A DNA stretch of 64,000 nt from Pseudomonas sp. (GCF_002796985.1 NZ_PEKX01000004.1:62001-126000); one strand, 5' to 3'. Counted from the stretch's first letter, positions 16,769 through 25,628 are shown. The notes: generated by a model not told the origin, from the sequence alone. Translations and numbers: made by a program.

Positions 16769-17058
16769 ACACACCAGTCGCTCTGCACCGCTCCAGCGCC
16801 GATGGCGAGCTGCGCATCCGCTGGGACGATGGCGTCGAACAGTGCATCCCTTTCACCCGCCTGCGCGGCGCCTGCCCCTGCTCGCAGTGCCGGGCGGCGC
16901 GCCTTCAGGGGCGCATCGAGCTGGTTTCGGCCGGGGTCGTCCTGCAGGAACTCAACCTCCAAGGCTATGGAGTGCAGCTGGTGTTCGACGATGGCCACGA
17001 CCGGGGTATCTATCCCTGGTCGTATCTGCGTGAGCTAGGGCGGCAGGCGCTCAGTTGA
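16765..17058 (+). CDS. DUF971 (gamma-butyrobetaine-hydroxylase N-terminal-like) zinc-motif protein
   Basis: 97 residues with the pattern RIRWDDGVEQCIPFTRLRGA, then CPCSQCR (a C-x-C-x-x-C metal site), and a YPWSYLRELG end typical of DUF971. The domain also forms the N-terminus of gamma-butyrobetaine hydroxylase and is linked in other settings to iron-sulfur maintenance. Here it is the last gene of the run, overlapping the HEAT gene by ATGA and converging with a hydrolase gene (8-bp overlap of 3' ends). A helper role for the iron-sulfur or dioxygenase enzymes of the cluster is likely but unproven. Confidence 0.88.
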   Translation: MNTPVALHRSSADGELRIRWDDGVEQCIPFTRLRGACPCSQCRAARLQGRIELVSAGVVLQELNLQGYGVQLVFDDGHDRGIYPWSYLRELGRQALS

Positions 17059-17698
17059 TCGCACGGGTCAGGTGCTCCAGCACACGCTCGACCGCACGCT
17101 CCAGGCAACCCTTGAAGAAGTGGTCGGCGCCGGCATAGAGCACCACCTCGCGCTTCGCCGGGCGCGCCCAGTCCAGCAGGTTGGCCAGCGGCGCCATCTC
17201 GTCCGCCTCGCCGTGCAGCAGCAGGCAATCGGCCGGCAGCTCCTGTGCTTCGTAGGCGCGGCCACCGGGCACCGTGCCCACCGGCAAGCCCATCAGGGCA
17301 ATGGCCTGCGCAGGCGGTGACAGGTCGCCGGCCACGCGGGCGAACACATAAGAGCCGAAGGAAAAGCCCACCAGTGCCAACGGCAGCTCGGGATGCTCGC
17401 GACGCAGGTGCGCGATCACCGCGAGCATGTCCTGCGCCTCGCCGATGCCTTCGGCGTACTCACCCTCGCTGCCGTCCACGCCACGGAAGCTCGGCCGCAC
17501 GGTCAGCCAACCGGCGCCACAGAGCCTGCGCGACAGGGTCAGCGGCACGCGGTGCTTCGGGCTGCCGCCAAGCAACGGCTGCGGATGGCTGATCAGCGCG
17601 ATGCCTTTCACCGGCACACCCGGCCGATCGATCAGCAACTGCAGCTTGCCCACCGGGCCGTCGATCAGTTGCGTGCTGCGCTCTTCGTCGGCGGGCAT
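17051..17698 (-). CDS. Alpha/beta hydrolase
   Basis: 215 residues. The nucleophile elbow is GFSFGSY (G-x-S-x-G). An oxyanion-type ISHPQPLLGGSPKH stretch precedes it, an acid is near LLHGEADEM and a His in GADHFFKG completes a triad. This is the small bacterial family related to dienelactone-hydrolase-like proteins. It has no signal peptide, so it is cytoplasmic. It converges on the DUF971 gene and is not part of that operon. The substrate is unknown. Confidence 0.85.
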   Translation of the reverse strand: MPADEERSTQLIDGPVGKLQLLIDRPGVPVKGIALISHPQPLLGGSPKHRVPLTLSRRLCGAGWLTVRPSFRGVDGSEGEYAEGIGEAQDMLAVIAHLRREHPELPLALVGFSFGSYVFARVAGDLSPPAQAIALMGLPVGTVPGGRAYEAQELPADCLLLHGEADEMAPLANLLDWARPAKREVVLYAGADHFFKGCLERAVERVLEHLTRAIN

Positions 17699-18049
17699 GG
17701 GATGTCCTTGGGGCGGGAGGGAACACGCATTGTAGGACCGGCGCAGTCCCGCGTCATGGCAGGCAAGGCCTGCCGCGGGTCCGCCAGGACAACAGCGGAT
17801 CGGATGTCGTTCGCCCCTTCATCGGGAGTGGCAAGCGAATGACGAACAAACTGACGCTTCCCACAAGAAAAGCAGACCCAAATTTGACCGGTTTCAACCT
17901 CGCCCGAACTGCCGCCCCGCGACCCGGCTCCGCCCCCTACCCTGACCTCACCGCCATGCCCATGGCGGTACGCACGAAGAAGCTCTCATGCCATCTCGTG
18001 CATCTTCCGCAAGCCTCCGGGTTCTGCAATTCCAATGGGAGTGTGAGAC
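17699..18049. other. Intergenic region, no supported gene
   Basis: 351 bp upstream of the divergently placed hydrolase genes. An open frame at 17839-18069 would overlap the next gene and gives a low-complexity, unrecognised peptide; I do not support it. The region must hold both promoters, but no convincing boxes were seen. Confidence 0.5.
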
Positions 18050-18820
18050 ATGAACACCTACCCCTTTGACGAGCAGAAGGACCTGCTGCGTTGGCAAGAC
18101 GTCTGCTATGGAGCGTCACCCCTGATCTACATTCACGGCCTGGGTTGCGCATCGAGCAGTGACTATCCGGCGGTCATCGCGTCGGACGCCTATTGCCGGC
18201 GCCGCTCCTGGCTGGTCGACCTGCCCGGCGCCGGTTTCAGCGACAAGCCCGACGCCACCCTCTACGGCACAACGGCCCAGGCCCAGACGCTGGAGAACTG
18301 GATTCTCAGCACTGGGGTCCCCCGCTGCAGCCTGTTCGGCCACAGCGCCGGCGCCTTCATCGCTATCAAGCTCGCGGCCGCCATGCCAAACAAGGTCAAC
18401 AAGCTGATCCTCTGCCAACCCGGCCTCACCGACTATGGCATCGCCCTGCTCGAATCCATCACGGCCATGAGTGAAAGCGAGTTTGTCGCCATCGGCTTTT
18501 CACAATTGCTCGAACAACTCAAGGAGGACGGCGACAACGAAGCCTGGCTCGGCTCCTTCCAGATCTGCTCGCCTCAGGCCATCTACCAGTGGGCCGGCGC
18601 AGCGCTCGCCGACTACGACTCAGGCAGGTGGATCGAGGCCCTGAAAGTGCTGCGTACCCCCAGGAAGGCCGTGATTCTCTCGGACAATACCCCCCTGAAC
18701 GACATCCGCCTGTATCACCAGACCGGCTGCCAGGTCGAAATCGTTGCCCATAGCGGGCACATGATCGCCTACGACAACCCGGATGGCCTGGCGCAGGCGA
18801 TTTCCCACCTCGCCTATTAG
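18050..18820 (+). CDS. Alpha/beta hydrolase
   Basis: 256 residues. The oxyanion motif is YIHGLGCASSSDYP, the nucleophile elbow GHSAG in SLFGHSAGAFIAIK, and a late His in IVAHSGHMIAYDNP completes the catalytic triad. The fold is that of haloperoxidase/esterase/lactonase-type enzymes. Base composition appears lower in GC than its neighbours, which may indicate later acquisition. It stands alone upstream of a convergent OprD porin gene. The substrate cannot be told. Confidence 0.87.
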   Translation: MNTYPFDEQKDLLRWQDVCYGASPLIYIHGLGCASSSDYPAVIASDAYCRRRSWLVDLPGAGFSDKPDATLYGTTAQAQTLENWILSTGVPRCSLFGHSAGAFIAIKLAAAMPNKVNKLILCQPGLTDYGIALLESITAMSESEFVAIGFSQLLEQLKEDGDNEAWLGSFQICSPQAIYQWAGAALADYDSGRWIEALKVLRTPRKAVILSDNTPLNDIRLYHQTGCQVEIVAHSGHMIAYDNPDGLAQAISHLAY

Positions 18821-18872
18821 ACCCACCGCGTGCAGCACCGGCGCCCCGGAAACGAGACGCCGGCGCCAGTCA

Positions 18873-20213
18873 CTACAGGATCGACAGCGGGTAGTCGACG
18901 ATCAGGCGGAACTCGTTGACGTCGCCTTCGGCCTGGTCGGCGTTACCGCGATGGATCGCCTCGCGCAGGCGGAACGAGAGGTCCTTCGCCGGCCCGGACT
19001 GCACCACGTACCGGGCTTCCAGGTTGGTCTCGTGGTGCTTGCCGTCCTCGCCGTAGCCATAACCGCGGTACGGGCTGTCGGCGGCCATTTTCGTGCCGTC
19101 GATGCCATGGCCGTTGACGTAGCGGGCCATGAAGCTCAGGCCGGGGATGCCGTAGGTGGCCATCGCCAGGTCGTAGCGCAACTGCCAGGACTTCTCCTCC
19201 GGACCATTGAAGTCCGAGTACTGGATGGAGTTGGCGAGGAAGATCGAGTCACCGGTATCGCCGGGGCCGTTGACGCCGAAGGCCACGTAGTCGAACGGCG
19301 TATCGCCGTGGACCTTCTGGTAGGCCAGCGTCAGGGTGTGCGCGGTGAGGAAGGTGTACGCGGCAGCGGCGGACCAGGTGGTGTTGCTGATCTCGCCGGC
19401 CTTGGCGCTGCCGTCGTCGTTGGTGCGGTAGAGGTTGAAATCGAAGTTCAGCGACTGGTCGTCCGCCAGCGACAGCGTGTAGTTGGCGTTGCCGTAGTAC
19501 TGGCGCCACACGTCTTCGAGCTTGGAGGCATAGAGCGAGAAGTTCAGCGCGTCGTTGACCGCGTACTTGCCGCCCACGTAGTCGATGCTGCTGGCCTCGA
19601 CGTTGGCGTAGGAGGCCCAGATGCCGTGGTCGCCATTGGTGGTCACCGGGCCGTTGCCGCCGGTGAAGTGGCCGCCGTCCAGGTCCAGCCCCTCGATCTC
19701 GCTGCTGAGCACGTTGAAGCCGGTGGCGGTCTGCGGGAACAGGCGGGTGCCTCCGGCGGCGAACACCGGCGCGGTGGGTTGCAGGTCACCCCAGCGCAGT
19801 TCGGTCTTCGAGACGCGCAGCTTCACGGCGCCGCCAGCGCGGCCGTACTCGCTTTCCGGCGAACCGTCGTCGCGCACCGGCAGGTTGCCGGTGCCGGAGG
19901 TGCCGGCGCCGCCGTCCAGGCGGATGCCCCAGTTGCCGAAGGCCTCGACACCGAAGCCGACGGTGCCCTGGGTGAAGCCGGAGCTGTAGTTCAGCGTGAA
20001 GCCCTGGGTCCAGTCCTTGCGGTCACCGGCGCCGGACTTGCGGTCGCTGTTGTAGTAGTAGTTGCGCATCAGCAGCGAGGCGCTGCTGCCTTCGATGAAG
20101 CCGGTGGCCTCGGACTGGTCGGAAACGGCGGCGGCGTGCGCCAGCTGGAACGGAATGCCGACGACGATGGCACCCAGCATTGAAACACGAGTGGAAAGAC
20201 GGAACGCGGACAT
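18873..20213 (-). CDS. OprD-family outer-membrane porin
   Basis: 446 residues with a signal peptide (cut near AHAAAVSDQSEATGF). The pattern GFIEGSSASLLMRNYYYNSD and later DWTQGFTLNYSSGFTQGTVGFGVEAFG is characteristic of the OprD family, and the sequence is an alternating beta-barrel ending NEFRLIVDYPLSIL. These porins admit basic amino acids, carboxylates or aromatic acids. No neighbouring catabolic gene fixes the substrate. A candidate small RNA is transcribed from the opposite strand just upstream (20411-20511). Confidence 0.93.
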   Translation of the reverse strand: MSAFRLSTRVSMLGAIVVGIPFQLAHAAAVSDQSEATGFIEGSSASLLMRNYYYNSDRKSGAGDRKDWTQGFTLNYSSGFTQGTVGFGVEAFGNWGIRLDGGAGTSGTGNLPVRDDGSPESEYGRAGGAVKLRVSKTELRWGDLQPTAPVFAAGGTRLFPQTATGFNVLSSEIEGLDLDGGHFTGGNGPVTTNGDHGIWASYANVEASSIDYVGGKYAVNDALNFSLYASKLEDVWRQYYGNANYTLSLADDQSLNFDFNLYRTNDDGSAKAGEISNTTWSAAAAYTFLTAHTLTLAYQKVHGDTPFDYVAFGVNGPGDTGDSIFLANSIQYSDFNGPEEKSWQLRYDLAMATYGIPGLSFMARYVNGHGIDGTKMAADSPYRGYGYGEDGKHHETNLEARYVVQSGPAKDLSFRLREAIHRGNADQAEGDVNEFRLIVDYPLSIL

Positions 20214-20410
20214 CTGCTACCCCTTTATTGGACTTGTCTTGGCAGGTGTATCGATTGAATTCTGAACAACTTTCTTATATTTCCCCGCCATTGGCAGAGT
20301 GTGCGAAGAGATAACAATCCGTCGCCCGCGTCTCCAACCAGCTTTGTCGATAGTCGATATCGAGACGAATGATTCAGCATTTATCGCCATCGCCGTTAAG
20401 CTTGCGCCCC

Positions 20411-20511
20411 GATGAAGCACATGAGTCCCGGATGCCCGCTCCAGAGCGTCCGGGAGATTGCTCCACTTCATCATCCTTTGGTTTGGCCGCCTCCCCAGGC
20501 GGCCTTTTTTT
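20411..20511 (+). ncRNA. Candidate small RNA or transcription attenuator
   Basis: An outer stem GATGAAG (20411-20417) pairs with CTTCATC (20466-20472). Inside it TCCCGGA (20426-20432) pairs with TCCGGGA (20449-20455), and within that CGCT-CCAG-AGCG forms a tetraloop hairpin. It ends in a perfect intrinsic terminator. No coding frame fits. It may be a free-standing sRNA or a leader attenuator of the HxlR-efflux operon that starts 340 bp downstream. No clear promoter was found. Confidence 0.5.
20485..20511 (+). terminator. Intrinsic terminator of the candidate sRNA
   Basis: GGCCGCC-TCCCCA-GGCGGCC followed by seven T residues on the plus strand. No plus-strand gene lies upstream before the sRNA candidate, so it needs an RNA to end. 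Confidence 0.85.
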
Positions 20512-20718
20512 GCCTGAAGGAAAGTAATGGAACAGCCGTTCCAGACCATTTCCCGGATAATTATCCCGGCCACTTCCCGAGTTATTCCGGCGGTACTTCC
20601 CGCCAACTTTCCCTGAACTTCTCCGGGCAAGTTCCGCAGAATCGGGCAACCATTGCGCCAGCCGGAAGTTCACCCGGCACACCGTTCATCCCCTGCGCCG
20701 CCCCTTCCCTGACGAGTC

Positions 20719-20762
20719 ACTTGCGCAAAGCAAGTCACCGAATTAGATTACGACCATAATCT
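20719..20762. promoter_or_regulatory. Dyads upstream of the HxlR-efflux operon
   Basis: Two inverted repeats: ACTTGC-GCAAA-GCAAGT (20719-20735) and AGATTA-CGACCA-TAATCT (20745-20762), about 90-130 bp before the HxlR start. HxlR proteins bind AT-rich dyads as dimers. The rest of the 20512-20718 stretch holds a GGATAATTATCC palindrome (20555-20566) and a GGAAC-AGCC-GTTCC hairpin (20529-20542). Confidence 0.45.
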
Positions 20763-20850
20763 TTTCCAGCCAGACCTTGCCTGTCGCCTTGCCAGGCCCG
20801 TGACAAGGCGGCCCGATTAGATGACGGTATTCATGTAAAGAGGTACAACC

Positions 20851-21351
20851 ATGCGCAGAACCAGCTTCGACCACCTGCCCTGCCCCGTGGCCCAGGCGCT
20901 GGACCTGATCGGCGACAGCTGGAACGTGCTGATCCTGCGCGAAGCCTTCTACGGCTCCACCCGCTTCGACCAGTTCCTCGCACGATTGGGCATCGCCAGC
21001 AACGTGCTCACCCGCCGCCTGCGCGCCCTGGTGGACAGCGGCCTGCTGCAGCGCCGCCAGTACAACGATCACCCGCCGCGCTTCGACTACCTGCTCACCG
21101 AGCGCGGCCGCGACCTGCGCCCGGTGCTGCTGACCCTGCTGCAGTGGGGCAAGCGCCACGCCGGCATGGCCGGACACGCCGAGCTGGTGGACACGCGCAG
21201 CGGCCGCCCGGTGCGCATCGCCCTGGTGGACGCCGACAGCGGCGAGCCCATCGGACCGCAACACCAGATTCACCGCCGCGAAGGCGATCAGCTCGTCCCC
21301 GTCTTCCCGCAAGCAAATCCCCAGCCCATCCCCCACGCCGATCACGCCTGA
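20851..21351 (+). CDS. HxlR-family transcriptional regulator
   Basis: 166 residues. The N-terminus CPVAQALDLIGDSWNVLILR and STRFDQFLARLGIASNVLTRRL is the HxlR winged helix; the first Cys (CPV) is the usual redox-sensing position in this family. The C-terminal third is a family extension with no known motif. It stands 11 bp before the adaptor gene of an EmrAB-type pump and most likely represses it until a toxic compound or oxidant is sensed. Confidence 0.92.
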   Translation: MRRTSFDHLPCPVAQALDLIGDSWNVLILREAFYGSTRFDQFLARLGIASNVLTRRLRALVDSGLLQRRQYNDHPPRFDYLLTERGRDLRPVLLTLLQWGKRHAGMAGHAELVDTRSGRPVRIALVDADSGEPIGPQHQIHRREGDQLVPVFPQANPQPIPHADHA

Positions 21352-21362
21352 GCGAGGCCTCC

Positions 21363-22490
21363 ATGAACCAGCCCGTCACCCTCCCCGCCACGCCAGCCGT
21401 CGACACGGTCAAACCGAAATCCCGCAAGGCGCTCAAGCTGGCTGTCGCCACGGCGGTCATCCTTGGTGCGGGCGCTTATGCCGGGCACTGGTGGCTCGAC
21501 GGACGCTTCCTGGAGAAGACCGACGATGCCTACGTCGGCGGCGACGTCACCGTCATCAGCCCGCGCGTGGCCGGCTACATCGCCGAGTTGAAGGTGAGCG
21601 ACAACCAGTTGGTGCACGCCGGCGACCTGCTTGCCCGCATCGACGACCGCGACTACCGCGCCGCGCTGGCGAAAGCCGAGGGCGCGGTGCACGCCGAGGA
21701 AGCGGCGCTGGGCAATGTCGACGCCCAGGCCTCGCTGCAGGACGCGCTGATCCGCCAGAGCCAGGCGGAGATCGACGCGGCGGCCGCCGAGGAAGTGCGC
21801 ACCCGCGACGACCAGCGCCGCTACGCCACCCTGGTGCGCACCAACGCGGTGTCGGTGGAAGCCGCACAGCGCGCCGACGCCAGCTTCAAATCCGCCCATG
21901 CCAACAGCGACAAAGCCCGCGCCAGCCTGCTCGCCGCGCGCCGCCAGCTCGACGTGATCCACAGTCAGCGGCAGCAGGCCCAGGCCGCGCTGGAGCAGGC
22001 CGTCGCCGCCCGCGACCTGGCGCGCCTGGACCTCAGCTACACCGAACTGCGCGCCCCGGTGGACGGCTACATCGGCAACCGCCGTGCGCGGGTCGGCAGC
22101 TACGTCGCCGCCGGCACCCAGTTGCTCGCCGTGGTGCCCGCGCAAGGCCTGTGGGTGGACGCCAACTTCAAGGAAGACCAACTGGCGCGCATGCAACCCG
22201 GCCAGGCAGTGACCATCGAGGCCGACATCCTCCCCGGCAAGGTCTTCCACGGTCACCTGGACAGCCTGGCCCCGGCCACCGGCGCGCAGTTCAGCATCCT
22301 CCCGCCGGAGAACGCCACCGGCAACTTCACCAAGATCGTCCAGCGCGTGCCGGTGCGCGTGCACCTGGACGACGCCGACGGCCGCCTGGGTAACCTGCGC
22401 CCCGGTCTGTCGGTGCTCGTCGAAGTGGACACCCGCGCACATGCTCCGCATACAGCCGATCAACGTGTCGCCCAGGGCACCCGGCCGTGA
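21363..22490 (+). CDS. EmrA/HlyD-type membrane fusion protein
   Basis: 375 residues from the ATG at 21363; a longer frame from 21144 overlaps the HxlR gene and is rejected. One N-terminal membrane span (AVATAVILGAGAYAGHWW) is followed by TDDAYVGGDVTVISPRVAGY, the EmrA lipoyl signature, a coiled-coil hairpin at about 90-210 and a beta-barrel. It links the inner-membrane pump to an outer-membrane channel. Its stop overlaps the GTG start of the MFS gene. Confidence 0.93.
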   Translation: MNQPVTLPATPAVDTVKPKSRKALKLAVATAVILGAGAYAGHWWLDGRFLEKTDDAYVGGDVTVISPRVAGYIAELKVSDNQLVHAGDLLARIDDRDYRAALAKAEGAVHAEEAALGNVDAQASLQDALIRQSQAEIDAAAAEEVRTRDDQRRYATLVRTNAVSVEAAQRADASFKSAHANSDKARASLLAARRQLDVIHSQRQQAQAALEQAVAARDLARLDLSYTELRAPVDGYIGNRRARVGSYVAAGTQLLAVVPAQGLWVDANFKEDQLARMQPGQAVTIEADILPGKVFHGHLDSLAPATGAQFSILPPENATGNFTKIVQRVPVRVHLDDADGRLGNLRPGLSVLVEVDTRAHAPHTADQRVAQGTRP

Positions 22491-24064
22491 GCATCTGGAG
22501 CAACAAGCTCTGGAGCAATGAGACGATCCCGGTGGAAAGTCTCTCCACCGGCCGCAAGGTCATCTCCTTCGCCTGCATGTGCCTGGGCATGTTCATCGCC
22601 CTGCTGGATATCCAGATCGTCTCCGCCTCGCTGCGCGACATTGGCGGCGGACTATCGGCCGGCGCCGATGAACTGGCCTGGGTGCAGACCAGCTACCTGA
22701 TTGCCGAGATCATCGTCATCCCGCTCTCCGGCTGGCTGTCCAAGGTGTTCTCCACGCGCTGGCTGTTCGCCGCCTCAGCATTGGGCTTCACCCTGACCAG
22801 CCTGCTCTGCGCGATGGCCTGGAACATCCAGAGCATGATTGCCTTCCGCGCGCTGCAGGGCTTCCTCGGCGGCTCGATGATCCCCCTGGTGTTCACCACC
22901 GGCTTCCTCTACTTCGACGGCAAGCAGCGGGTGATAGTCGCCGCCACCATCGGCGCCATCGCCTCCCTCGCGCCGACTCTCGGGCCGGTGGTCGGCGGCT
23001 GGATCACCGATATTTCCTCCTGGCCCTGGCTGTTCTACATCAACCTGGAGCCGGGGCTGTTCGTCGCCATCCTGGTGCCGATCATGGTGCGCATCGACAA
23101 GCCCGACCTGTCGCTGCTCAAGGGCGCCGATTACCCGGCGATGGTGCTGATGGCGCTGTTCCTCGGCTGCCTGGAATACACCCTGGAGGAAGGTCCGCGC
23201 TGGAACTGGTTCAGCGACGACACCATCGTCGCCACCGCGTGGATTTCCGGCCTGTGCGGCATCGCCTTCATCCACCGCAGCCTGACCGCCGCGCACCCCA
23301 TCGTCGACCTGCGTGCCCTGAAGGAGCGCAACTTCGCCCTCGGCTGCCTGTTCAGCTTCGTCACCGGCATCGGCATCTTCGCCACCATCTACCTGACCCC
23401 ACTGTTCCTCGGCCGGGTGCGCGGCTATGGCGCGCTGGACATCGGCCTGGCGATCTTCTCCACGGGCATCTTCCAGATCATGAGCATCCCGCTCTACGCC
23501 TTCCTCGCCAAACGCGTCGACCTGCGCTGGATACTCTTGCTGGGCATGGTGATGTTCACCCTGTCGATGGTTGAATTCGCCCCGCTGACCCACGACTGGG
23601 GCGCGGCGCAGCTGATGTTCCCGCAGGCCCTGCGCGGCATGGCGCAGCAGTTCTGCGTGGCGCCGACGGTGACCCTGGCACTGGGCTCATTGCCACCGGA
23701 GCGCCTGAAGCTGGCTTCCGGGCTGTTCAACCTGATGCGCAACCTGGGCGGCGCCATTGGCATCGCCGCCTGCGCCACGGTGCTCAACGACCGCGCCAAC
23801 CTGCACTTCCTGCGCCTGGCCGAGCACCTGAACAGCGGCAACGAAGCGCTCAACCACTGGCTGGCGCCTTCCATGGATTTGAATGGCGAACCCTCGCAGC
23901 AGGCGCTGAAACACCTGTGGGACCTGACCTGGCGCGAGGCACAGACACTGACCTTCGCCGACGCCTTCCTGCTGGTCGGCGCGTGCTTCGCGGTGACTCT
24001 GCTGCTGGTGCCGCTGATGCGCAGGATCGACCCGCCCACGCAGCCCAGCGCGGACAGTCACTGA
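22487..24064 (+). CDS. EmrB-type MFS drug-efflux transporter (DHA2, 14 spans)
   Basis: 525 residues, starting at a GTG inside the adaptor stop. Segments CMFIALLDIQIVSASL-like (near residues 30-45), GWLSKVFSTRWLF and the motif C region APTLGPVVGGWITD mark DHA2 drug:proton antiporters. The length fits 14 spans. With the adaptor it should export hydrophobic toxins across both membranes. An outer-membrane channel gene is not adjacent. Confidence 0.93.
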   Translation: MSIWSNKLWSNETIPVESLSTGRKVISFACMCLGMFIALLDIQIVSASLRDIGGGLSAGADELAWVQTSYLIAEIIVIPLSGWLSKVFSTRWLFAASALGFTLTSLLCAMAWNIQSMIAFRALQGFLGGSMIPLVFTTGFLYFDGKQRVIVAATIGAIASLAPTLGPVVGGWITDISSWPWLFYINLEPGLFVAILVPIMVRIDKPDLSLLKGADYPAMVLMALFLGCLEYTLEEGPRWNWFSDDTIVATAWISGLCGIAFIHRSLTAAHPIVDLRALKERNFALGCLFSFVTGIGIFATIYLTPLFLGRVRGYGALDIGLAIFSTGIFQIMSIPLYAFLAKRVDLRWILLLGMVMFTLSMVEFAPLTHDWGAAQLMFPQALRGMAQQFCVAPTVTLALGSLPPERLKLASGLFNLMRNLGGAIGIAACATVLNDRANLHFLRLAEHLNSGNEALNHWLAPSMDLNGEPSQQALKHLWDLTWREAQTLTFADAFLLVGACFAVTLLLVPLMRRIDPPTQPSADSH

Positions 24065-24082
24065 GCCGTCAATCGCGGCGCC

Positions 24083-24988
24083 TCAGGCCATGTCGCTCTG
24101 GTTGAATTCTTCGGCGAGGAAGTCGATCAGCGTGCGCACCGAAGGCAGCAGGCCACGGCGCGACGGGAAGATCGCGTGGACGATGCCGCACTTGGGCCAC
24201 CAGCCCGGCAACAGCTCCACCAGCGTGCCGGCGGCCAGGTCCTCGCGCACCGACACGCGCGGCACGTGGGCGATACCGACACCGGCGAGGACGGCATTGC
24301 GCAGCGCCAGCAGGTCATCGGTGACCATACGCGGCTTGTGCGAGATCAGCAGGCGCTCGCCCTCCTCGTTGAACAGCTCCCACTGGTATTCGCGCTGCAT
24401 GCCGCCCCAGTGCAGGCTCGGCAACTGACCGAAGCCCAGGGGCGAGCTATCGCCGGCCATGCGTTCGAGGAAGTCCGGGCGCCCCACCAGGCACTGGGTA
24501 CTGTTACCCAGCACTTTCATCACCATGTCGGTGTTCTCCAGCGGCGGGAAGCGCACCCGCAGAGCGATGTCGAAACCTTCGTGGAGCAGGTCGACGCGGC
24601 GGTTGGTGCTCTCGATGAACAGCTCCACCAGCGGGTACTTGAGCAGGTAGCGAGTGAGCATCGGCCCGACCCAGGAGTTGAGCAGCGTCGTCGGGCAGGC
24701 CAGCCGCACCAGGCCGCGTGGTTCGGCGCGGTTGCGCTCGATGACCTCGGACGCCCCTTCCGCCTCGATGCGCATGGCCACGCAGCGCTGGTAGTACTCC
24801 TGGCCGATCTCGGTCAGCGAGCAGTGCCGGCTGGTGCGGTGCAGCAGGCGCACGCCCAGGCGTTCCTCCAACTGGGCGATGCGCCGGCTGAGCTTGGACT
24901 TGGGAATGTCCAGCGCGCGGCCGGCCGCGGCGAAGCCACCCTGCTCCACCACCTGGGTGAAGTAATAGAGGGTGTTGAGGTCTTCCAT
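24083..24988 (-). CDS. LysR-family transcriptional regulator
   Basis: 301 residues from the ATG at 24988 (MEDLNTLYYFTQVVEQGGFA); the open frame extends 148 codons further upstream only because it crosses the 144-bp repeats. The helix-turn-helix is GRALDIPKSKLSRRIAQLEE, and the effector domain follows. It ends convergently 18 bp from the MFS gene. This subclass (CrgA/AaeR-like) often controls divergent oxidoreductase or efflux genes, but here only repeats lie upstream, so the target is unknown. Confidence 0.9.
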   Translation of the reverse strand: MEDLNTLYYFTQVVEQGGFAAAGRALDIPKSKLSRRIAQLEERLGVRLLHRTSRHCSLTEIGQEYYQRCVAMRIEAEGASEVIERNRAEPRGLVRLACPTTLLNSWVGPMLTRYLLKYPLVELFIESTNRRVDLLHEGFDIALRVRFPPLENTDMVMKVLGNSTQCLVGRPDFLERMAGDSSPLGFGQLPSLHWGGMQREYQWELFNEEGERLLISHKPRMVTDDLLALRNAVLAGVGIAHVPRVSVREDLAAGTLVELLPGWWPKCGIVHAIFPSRRGLLPSVRTLIDFLAEEFNQSDMA

Positions 24989-25066
24989 GGGTCGTTCTCC
25001 AGATGGAACGCTGGGAAAGCTGCGCAGCTTACCGTATCGGTGGCGGCGCGGGGCTTGCGCTGCCGC

Positions 25067-25490
25067 GTTATGCGCCCTGCAGACTGTGCCATTCGGTTCG
25101 CGAGCAAGCTCGCTCCTACGAGGAGCGCCAAACCCTGCGCGCGAAATCCCGCGCGGCGGAATGCGTTGTTGCCGGCAAACACCAGTGCGTAGGGCGGATA
25201 ACGCCGCAGCGTTATGCGCCCTACAGACTGTGCCGTTCGGTTCGCGAGCAAGCTCGCTCCTACAAGGAGCGCCAAACCCTGCGCGCGAAATCCCGCGCGG
25301 CGGAATGCGTTGTTGCCGGCAAACACCAGTGCGTAGGGCGGATAACGCCGCCGCGTTATGCGCCCTACAGACTGTGCCATTCGGTTCGCGAGCAAGCTCG
25401 CTCCTACAAGGAGCGCCAAACCCCGCCCGCAAAATCCCGCGCGGCGGAATGCGTTGTTACCGGCAAACACCAGTGCGTATCGCCCATCTG
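25067..25490. repeat. Three tandem copies of a 144-bp REP-containing unit
   Basis: Units begin at 25067, 25211 and 25355, exactly 144 bp apart, the last slightly short. Each contains the end of a GTTATGCGCCCTAC inverted repeat, a REP core (TTCGCGAGCAAGCTCGCTCC), and a shared stretch with GCGGAATGCGTTGTTGCCGG and CAAACACCAGTGCGTA. They differ by only a few bases, so the array is recent. The repeat lies between the LysR gene and the Bro-N leader. Confidence 0.92.
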
Positions 25491-25513
25491 TAGGAGCGAG
25501 CTTGCTCGCGAAC
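25489..25513. repeat. Single REP element
   Basis: TGTAGGAGCGAGCTTGCTCG then CGAAC, inverted relative to the REPs of the 144-bp array next to it. From 25514 to 25628 I see no feature. Confidence 0.85.
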
Positions 25514-25628
25514 CCGCCCCTGAGACCACCTGCCCGGGCAATCGACTCCTACGGAACTACCCCAAATCCCCCGAAACTTCCCACCGGCAAACCGCCTTGT
25601 GGGCCTACAAGAGCCATCGCTAGATTCC

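Noticed and set aside
17839..18069. 76-codon open frame before the second hydrolase
   Set aside because: Overlaps the next start, weak ribosome site, no recognisable sequence.
24989..25432. N-terminal extension of the LysR protein
   Set aside because: The extra 148 codons are translated 144-bp repeats; the real start with MEDLNTLYYF is at 24988.
25067..25490. CRISPR array
   Set aside because: Units are 144 bp and repeated along their whole length with no variable spacers; no cas genes.
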